DNA of 13,902 bases from positions 1 to 13,902 of the forward strand of contig CAIQLE010000207.1 of assembly GCA_903872555.1 (NCBI GenBank), written 5' to 3'. The translations under genes and the position numbers were made by a program. The notes under the pieces are model-generated. The model saw nothing but the letters and a program-made list of their open reading frames with translations. It was not told where the DNA came from and did no database searches. The stretch's first letter is position 1; every line of letters begins with the position of its first letter. Below are positions 10,227 to 13,902 of this stretch, one piece after another. Source of the stretch: an uncultured bacterium. GTDB taxonomy: Bacteria; Pseudomonadota; Gammaproteobacteria; Burkholderiales; Burkholderiaceae_D.

Positions 10227-11117
10227 TCAGCTAATCCCGCCCATACGCTCTGCCAGAAATTCAATCAGCACCCTCACCCTGTGCGGCACCTGTCGGTTGC
10301 TGGGCAACATGGCGTAGATACCTAGCTCAGGCGTTGGGAAAGTCTCGAGTATGGGCTTGACCCGCCCGTCAGCAAGATAAGGCTGCAGAATAAAATCCGG
10401 CTGCACTGCAATCCCCAGACCCTGCGCTGCCGCTTCCGTCAGGGCCTCACCATTGTTAGCACTGATACGCGCCTGAAAAGCAAAGGTCTGCCACACACCA
10501 TCCACCTGAAAAGTCCAGGCAGGCTGGGTACCCACCAGCGTATAGCCCAGACACTCATGTTGTGCGAGTTCAGACGGATGACGCGGAGTACCAAAGCGCG
10601 CCAGATAGTCGGGGGCAGCTACGGTATGCATGTGAATTGAGCCTATCTTGCGCGCAACTTCCGTAGGCCCAAGACGGCTCGTGATGCGTATGGCCAGATC
10701 TACGCCCTCTTCGATCAGATTGACGCGGCGGTCGGAATAGTCCATCTCAAGATTCACCTCGGCATAGCTGCGAGCAAAATCCAGTAATAAGGGCACCATG
10801 CGCTTGAGGCCGAAAGACAGTGGCAGGCTGACGCGTATCGTGCCGCGTGGATGTTGCCGCTGCTCAGCCACACCGATCTCGGCTGCTTCGACCAGATTCA
10901 GTATGACCCGGCATTTCTCCAGATAGGCAGCACCAGCTGAGGTCAGCGTCAGCCGCCTGGTGCTGCGTACCATCAGCTTCACGCCCAGATGCTCCTCCAA
11001 TGCTGCGATCTGCCGCGTTACCACCGAGCGCGCCACCCCCAGTTGCTGGGCTACCGCCGAAAAACTACTTAATTCGGCCACCCGAACAAAGACATGCATG
11101 GCATTCAATCTATCCAT
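10227..11117 (-). CDS. LysR-family transcriptional regulator
   Basis: A 296-residue LysR-type regulator, the usual family length. The N-terminal winged helix-turn-helix begins with MDRLNAMHVFVRVAE and continues through SSFSAVAQQLGVARSVVTRQIAALE, with the wing in VKLMVRSTRRLTLTSAG; together these cover about residues 1-65. A linker helix and the C-terminal effector-binding domain (about 90-290) follow. The protein is of the group that starts MDRL..M..FV.V, common near catabolic and stress genes in Burkholderiales. It is transcribed away from the dioxygenase gene with a 93-base gap, the classic layout for a LysR regulator that controls its divergent neighbour and often itself. An inverted repeat in that gap is a candidate binding site. 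The effector cannot be told; a phenolic or quinone-like compound would fit the dioxygenase, by inference. Confidence 0.92.
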   Translation of the reverse strand: MDRLNAMHVFVRVAELSSFSAVAQQLGVARSVVTRQIAALEEHLGVKLMVRSTRRLTLTSAGAAYLEKCRVILNLVEAAEIGVAEQRQHPRGTIRVSLPLSFGLKRMVPLLLDFARSYAEVNLEMDYSDRRVNLIEEGVDLAIRITSRLGPTEVARKIGSIHMHTVAAPDYLARFGTPRHPSELAQHECLGYTLVGTQPAWTFQVDGVWQTFAFQARISANNGEALTEAAAQGLGIAVQPDFILQPYLADGRVKPILETFPTPELGIYAMLPSNRQVPHRVRVLIEFLAERMGGIS

Positions 11118-11143
11118 TGTTGCGTCCAGAGCAATAAATATTT

Positions 11144-11174
11144 GCAGATTGTCCCCTATTTCAAATCAATCTGC
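11144..11174. promoter_or_regulatory. Inverted repeat, candidate LysR operator
   Basis: GCAGATTG at 11144-11151 and CAATCTGC at 11167-11174 form a perfect 8+8 inverted repeat with a 15-base AT-leaning spacer. It is centred near 11159, about 42 bases upstream of the LysR start and 52 bases upstream of the dioxygenase start. Binding of LysR-type dimers to inverted repeats in divergent promoters is well known for the family. On the minus strand a TTGAAA (-35-like, 11159-11164) lies in the spacer, so binding there could block the regulator's own promoter. A second, imperfect repeat, GCAA...TTGC, lies at 11131-11145. The role is inferred from position and symmetry only. Confidence 0.42.
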
Positions 11175-11210
11175 TCGCTTACATTACAGCCTCGAACCAA
11201 GGAAACCACC

Positions 11211-12008
11211 ATGAACACTAGCCTGCCAACCCTGTTTGTCCCCCACGGTGCGCCGACCTTTGCGCTACGCCCGGGTGCTGCCGGCGCAGCCATGGCCCAC
11301 GCTGCTCTGGGTCTGCCGCGACCACGCGCTGTCATCATTGTCAGCCCCCACTGGGATACCGCGACACCGGCAGTTGGCAGTGCCGAGCGTCCTTCGACGG
11401 TTCATGATTTTTATGGATTTCCGGAAGAGCTGTATCAACTCCACTACCCGGCCACCGGTTGCCCGGAGGCGGCCCATGAGGTCATGGCTGCGATTGAGGC
11501 TGCGGGACTGAAGGTGAGTGAGACCCCCTCTCAGGGACTGGACCATGGCGCATGGATTCCCTTGCGCCTGATGTATCCGGATGCCGACGTGCCGGTTATT
11601 CCACTCTCAGTCCAAAGTAGCGATGGAGTTGAGGGCGCTTATCGACTAGGCCAGGCATTAGCACCTTTAGTAGGGCGCGGTTTTTTGGTGATCGGCTCAG
11701 GCAACATCACCCACAATCTGCGCGATTACATGATTGCTCGTCAAAACGGCGGACAAGTGCCAAGCTATGTACGGGATTTTCCTGAATGGCTCAAAGACAA
11801 GCTGCAAAGTCATGATCTTGAAGCACTGATGGACTATCGTCAGCAGGCACCTGATGCAGCACGCGCGCACCCCAGCGATGAACATTTGCAACCTCTGTAT
11901 GTCGCTTTGGGAGCCGCCGGCAAAGATCCTGCGATTGAACGCATTCATACAGGCATCAGTGACTATGTGCTGGCCATGGATGCTTATGCTTTCACGCCGC
12001 AACATTAA
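11211..12008 (+). CDS. Class III extradiol ring-cleavage dioxygenase, DODA/LigB-like family
   Basis: A 265-residue protein of the DODA-type (4,5-DOPA-like) extradiol dioxygenase family, which includes E. coli YgiD and uses a metal ion to open catechol-type rings with oxygen. Likely metal and active-site histidines are His12 in LFVPHGAPT, His47 in IIVSPHWD, His112 in GLDHGAW, His168 in GSGNITHNL, and His220/His225 in HPSDEHLQPL. All sit in motifs typical of the family. No signal peptide is seen, so it should act in the cytoplasm. ATG 11211 is chosen because AAGGAAA lies seven bases before it and the protein then starts right at the family's N-terminus. The open frame continues upstream to 11094, but that part lies over the divergent promoter and looks unlike a protein. 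The cytochrome b561 gene starts 12 bases downstream. The true substrate is unknown. Confidence 0.88.
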   Translation: MNTSLPTLFVPHGAPTFALRPGAAGAAMAHAALGLPRPRAVIIVSPHWDTATPAVGSAERPSTVHDFYGFPEELYQLHYPATGCPEAAHEVMAAIEAAGLKVSETPSQGLDHGAWIPLRLMYPDADVPVIPLSVQSSDGVEGAYRLGQALAPLVGRGFLVIGSGNITHNLRDYMIARQNGGQVPSYVRDFPEWLKDKLQSHDLEALMDYRQQAPDAARAHPSDEHLQPLYVALGAAGKDPAIERIHTGISDYVLAMDAYAFTPQH

Positions 12009-12020
12009 GGAACAGAATTT

Positions 12021-12590
12021 ATGAACGAACAAACGCATTACACAGGCACAGCAAAAAGTTTGCACTGGCTGATGGCTTTGATGATTTTTGGATTGCTGGC
12101 ACTCGGCTTATACATGGCTGATCTGCCGCTCTCACCAGAAAAACTGAAGCTCTATTCTTGGCATAAATGGGCAGGTGTGACTTTGTTTGTGCTGCTCTTG
12201 CCACGACTAGCATGGCGCATCAGCCATCGTCCGCCGGCACTGCCTGAGCATATGTCGAAAATGGTCCGACTGACGTCTCATCTGGCGCATATCGCCCTGT
12301 ATGTCCTGATGGTCGCGCTGCCCTTATCTGGCTGGCTGATGAGCTCGGCAAAAGGCTATCAGACCGTCTGGTTTGGCATTTTGCCGATACCCGATCTAAT
12401 ACCTAAAGATAAGGTCATGGGAGATTATTTAAAGGAAGTACATGAATCACTGAGCTGGGTATTGATGATGATATTGGCTGCACATATCGTCGCAGCAATC
12501 AAGCATCATTTCGTCGATAAAGATGATGTACTCATGCGCATGCTACCGAAACGAACAAAAGAATCTGCACAGACAGGAACAGAGAATTGA
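12021..12590 (+). CDS. Cytochrome b561, inner membrane di-haem protein
   Basis: A 189-residue bacterial cytochrome b561 (CybB/YceJ type), an inner membrane protein that takes electrons from quinol or superoxide through two b haems. Four hydrophobic segments are visible at about residues 15-33, 50-66, 88-107 and 144-162. The four expected haem ligands are His15 (KSLHW), His48 (SWHKWAG), His141 (VHESLSW) and His155 (AAHIVAA). Their spacing closely matches the ligand set of E. coli CybB. The ribosome-binding site AAGGAA at 12007-12012 overlaps the dioxygenase stop codon, so the two genes are probably translated from one message. The stop lies 2 bases before the ATG of the first YceI gene. Pairing of b561 with YceI proteins recurs in many proteobacteria (E. 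coli yceJ-yceI), which supports a joint role; the electron acceptor is not known. Confidence 0.92.
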   Translation: MNEQTHYTGTAKSLHWLMALMIFGLLALGLYMADLPLSPEKLKLYSWHKWAGVTLFVLLLPRLAWRISHRPPALPEHMSKMVRLTSHLAHIALYVLMVALPLSGWLMSSAKGYQTVWFGILPIPDLIPKDKVMGDYLKEVHESLSWVLMMILAAHIVAAIKHHFVDKDDVLMRMLPKRTKESAQTGTEN

Positions 12591-12592
12591 AC

Positions 12593-13159
12593 ATGAAACT
12601 ATTTTTCAAAATTAGTCCGCTAATTTTTCTTATGTTTGCTGTGTCCTCAGCACAGGGTGTCGAATACACCCAAATTCAGGCAAAACAAAGCAACGTCGCA
12701 TTTACCTATAAACAAATGGGTGTTGCGATGGATGGCAAATTCAAGCGCTTTAACAGCCAGATCAGTTTCGATCCTGAGCAGCCGGCAAAAGCCAAAGCGA
12801 GTTTTGACATTGAACTGGGCAGTATCGACGCAGGTTCGGGCGAAGCTGATGATGAAGTCGCTGGCAAAGCCTGGTTCAACACCAAAGTATTTCCGACCGC
12901 AAGCTTTGTATCCGGCAGCGTGAAATCGCTAGGCAACAACCGCTATGAAGTCAGCGGCAAACTCAGCATCAAAGGTCAGTCACATGAGATCGTGATTCCT
13001 CTCACCTATGCAGCACAAGGAAAGAATGGCGTCTTTGAAGGCAATTTCACGATACGTCGTGGCGACTTCAGCATCGGTGAGGGTTCGTGGTCCAAGTTTG
13101 ACATTGTTGCCAACGAAGTCGTCGTCAAATTTCGCATGACCGCAAGTGCAGTTAAATAA
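12593..13159 (+). CDS. YceI-family periplasmic protein (first copy)
   Basis: A 188-residue protein with a Sec signal peptide (MKLFFKISPLIFLMFAVSSA, cut near residue 20-22) and then one YceI domain. YceI proteins fold as a lipocalin-like beta-barrel that in some bacteria binds polyisoprenoids such as a quinone side chain. Family marks are VAFTYKQMGVAMDGKFKRF near the start, WFNTKVFPTASF in the middle and LSIKGQSHEIVIPL towards the end. It differs strongly from the next copy: its barrel entry reads MGVAMDG where the second has LGYSTQL. The start is uncertain by two codons. ATG 12593 is preferred here, but a TTG at 12587, overlapping the b561 stop, lies eight bases after an AGGA and could be used instead. 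Translation is likely coupled to the b561 gene. Confidence 0.88.
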   Translation: MKLFFKISPLIFLMFAVSSAQGVEYTQIQAKQSNVAFTYKQMGVAMDGKFKRFNSQISFDPEQPAKAKASFDIELGSIDAGSGEADDEVAGKAWFNTKVFPTASFVSGSVKSLGNNRYEVSGKLSIKGQSHEIVIPLTYAAQGKNGVFEGNFTIRRGDFSIGEGSWSKFDIVANEVVVKFRMTASAVK

Positions 13160-13174
13160 TATCCACCATCCCAC

Positions 13175-13183
13175 AGAAGGAGT
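13175..13183 (+). promoter_or_regulatory. Strong ribosome-binding site fixing a TTG start
   Basis: AGAAGGAGT is a near-perfect Shine-Dalgarno sequence six bases before a TTG codon at 13190. The TTG begins a typical signal peptide (MKTISKITT) and no in-frame ATG or GTG occurs near it, so the second YceI gene almost certainly starts with TTG. Confidence 0.8.
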
Positions 13184-13189
13184 ATTCCC

Positions 13190-13768
13190 TTGAAAACAAT
13201 CAGCAAAATCACAACCGCTCTCATCCTGGCCGCCGCCGTCAATGCACCGGCGTTTGCCGAAGCAGAAAATTTTACGGTTGATAATTTCCACACGTTTGCA
13301 CGTTTCTCGTACAGCCACCTCGGCTATTCGACCCAGTTGTCGCGCTTCAACAAGAACTCCGGCAAAGTCGTCTACGATAAAGCCGCTAAAACCGGTGAAG
13401 TCGATATCACGATCGATACCACTTCGGTCGACACAGGCACCGATCTGTTCAATGAACATATTCAGGCTGAAGATTTTCTGGATACCAAACAGTTCCCAAG
13501 CGCGACTTTCAAGTCAACCAAAGTGATCTTCAAAGGTGACAAGCCTGTAAAGATCAAGGGCGATCTGACCCTCAAGGGCATCACCAAACCCGTCACTCTG
13601 ACCGTGACTTCCTTCCTGGCGATGCAACATCCTATGCAAAAGAAAGACGCTATCGGCGCGAACGCCTACACCACCATCAAGCGCACCGACTTCAACATGG
13701 GCAAGTACGCTCCTTACGTGGGCGATGAAGTCCGCATCGACATCTCGCTTGAAGCCGTAAAACAGTAA
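13190..13768 (+). CDS. YceI-family periplasmic protein (second copy)
   Basis: A 192-residue secreted protein with a clear signal peptide cut after AFA at residue 23 and one YceI domain filling the rest. It follows the canonical YceI pattern: VDNFHTFARFSYSHLGYSTQLSRF near the N-terminus, SVDTGTDLFNEHIQAEDFLDTKQFPSATF in the middle, and LTLKGITKPVTL and IKRTDFNMGKYAP towards the end. This is closer to the polyisoprenoid-binding TT1927b/YceI type than the preceding copy. It should act in the periplasm as a carrier or store of an isoprenoid-type lipid; that role is from the family, not shown here. It starts at TTG 13190 behind an excellent ribosome-binding site. The gene lies 30 bases after the first YceI gene and ends the cluster, being followed by two hairpins and a T run. 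Confidence 0.92.
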   Translation: MKTISKITTALILAAAVNAPAFAEAENFTVDNFHTFARFSYSHLGYSTQLSRFNKNSGKVVYDKAAKTGEVDITIDTTSVDTGTDLFNEHIQAEDFLDTKQFPSATFKSTKVIFKGDKPVKIKGDLTLKGITKPVTLTVTSFLAMQHPMQKKDAIGANAYTTIKRTDFNMGKYAPYVGDEVRIDISLEAVKQ

Positions 13769-13775
13769 TCCGTCT

Positions 13776-13793
13776 GCGGGGACATACCCCCGC
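13776..13793 (+). other. GC-rich hairpin after the second YceI gene
   Basis: GCGGGG at 13776-13781 pairs with CCCCGC at 13788-13793 around a six-base loop, seven bases after the stop codon. No T run follows directly. It stands just upstream of the stronger terminator and may shield the transcript's 3' end or help pause polymerase. Confidence 0.5.
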
Positions 13794-13803
13794 TTCGCAT
13801 TAC

Positions 13804-13839
13804 AATGCCTGACTGAATATTTAGTCAGGCATTTTTTTT
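13804..13839 (+). terminator. Rho-independent terminator of the dioxygenase-b561-YceI cluster
   Basis: AATGCCTGACT at 13804-13814 and AGTCAGGCATT at 13823-13833 form a perfect 11-bp stem with an eight-base loop. The stem runs into eight consecutive T residues at 13832-13839. This is a textbook intrinsic terminator on the plus strand, 35 bases after the second YceI stop. It should end the transcript that begins at the divergent LysR/dioxygenase promoter region. Confidence 0.92.
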
Positions 13840-13849
13840 GTCTAATGTA

Positions 13850-13902
13850 ATGGATGATAAAGACAAGAGTTTATTGAAACAAATCCCGCCAGGTATATGG
13901 GC
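13850..13902 (+). CDS. Possible start of a further gene, cut by the window edge (perhaps a major facilitator transporter)
   Basis: An ATG at 13850 opens a frame that stays open to the window end and reads MDDKDKSLLKQIPPGIW. The QIPPGIWA type of opening resembles the start of a group of major facilitator superfamily transporters, in which a short polar N-terminus leads into the first membrane helix. This rests on memory of the pattern and 17 residues only. There is no visible ribosome-binding site, and the start lies just 10 bases after the T run of the upstream terminator, so a promoter would have to overlap that terminator. A start at TTG 13874 in the same frame is possible. Confidence 0.3.
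   Translation, partial: MDDKDKSLLKQIPPGIW

Noticed and set aside
10220..10231. 12-base perfect palindrome GCTGAGCTCAGC at the end of the LysR gene
   Set aside because: It has no loop and no T run, so it is not a terminator. Overlap with the LysR stop codon makes an operator role unlikely, and a 12-base palindrome can arise by chance in a window this long.
11094..11210. N-terminal extension of the dioxygenase to an ATG at 11094
   Set aside because: It would cover the divergent promoter gap and overlap the LysR start. ATG 11211 has a proper ribosome-binding site and gives the family's normal N-terminus.

Overview
The window looks like the chromosome of a Gram-negative betaproteobacterium, probably of the order Burkholderiales and perhaps Oxalobacteraceae-like. 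The signs are moderate GC content (judged by eye, slightly above half), envelope genes of proteobacterial type, and the character of the small secreted proteins. This placement is an inference from gene content and style; there is no rRNA or other marker gene to confirm it. The window is gene-dense, with no gene-free stretch over 300 bases. I see no tRNA, rRNA, CRISPR array, insertion sequence or phage gene.

Region 1 (about 1-9131) is a complete tripartite RND drug-efflux operon on the plus strand. It encodes a membrane-anchored periplasmic adaptor (MdtA-like), two different RND permeases (MdtB- and MdtC-like) and an outer membrane channel of the OprM/NodT family. The first three genes overlap by four bases each, and the channel gene follows after 38 bases. 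This matches the MdtABC pump of enterobacteria, but with its own outer membrane factor in the operon, as in Pseudomonas muxABC-opmB. The two permeases should form a heterotrimer in the inner membrane that the adaptor links to the channel. No regulator is adjacent inside the window.

Region 2 (9132-10122) holds two small envelope genes only 2 bases apart: a secreted Tyr/Pro-rich protein and a glycine-zipper lipoprotein with a polyproline C-terminus. Their functions are unknown.

Region 3 (10227-13839) starts with a LysR-type regulator on the minus strand. Divergent from it is a plus-strand cluster of four genes: a class III extradiol (DODA/LigB-like) dioxygenase, a cytochrome b561, and two tandem YceI-family periplasmic proteins. 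The 93-base divergent gap contains a perfect 8+8 inverted repeat that could be the LysR operator. A strong intrinsic terminator closes the cluster. The set suggests a LysR-controlled module joining ring-cleavage or redox chemistry, quinone-linked electron transfer and binding of an isoprenoid-type lipid in the periplasm; the shared purpose is an inference.

Region 4 (13850-13902) is the possible first 17 codons of another gene, cut by the window edge. Nothing here is a clearly new system. The least-explained parts are the dioxygenase/b561/double-YceI module and the secreted protein/glycine-zipper lipoprotein pair.
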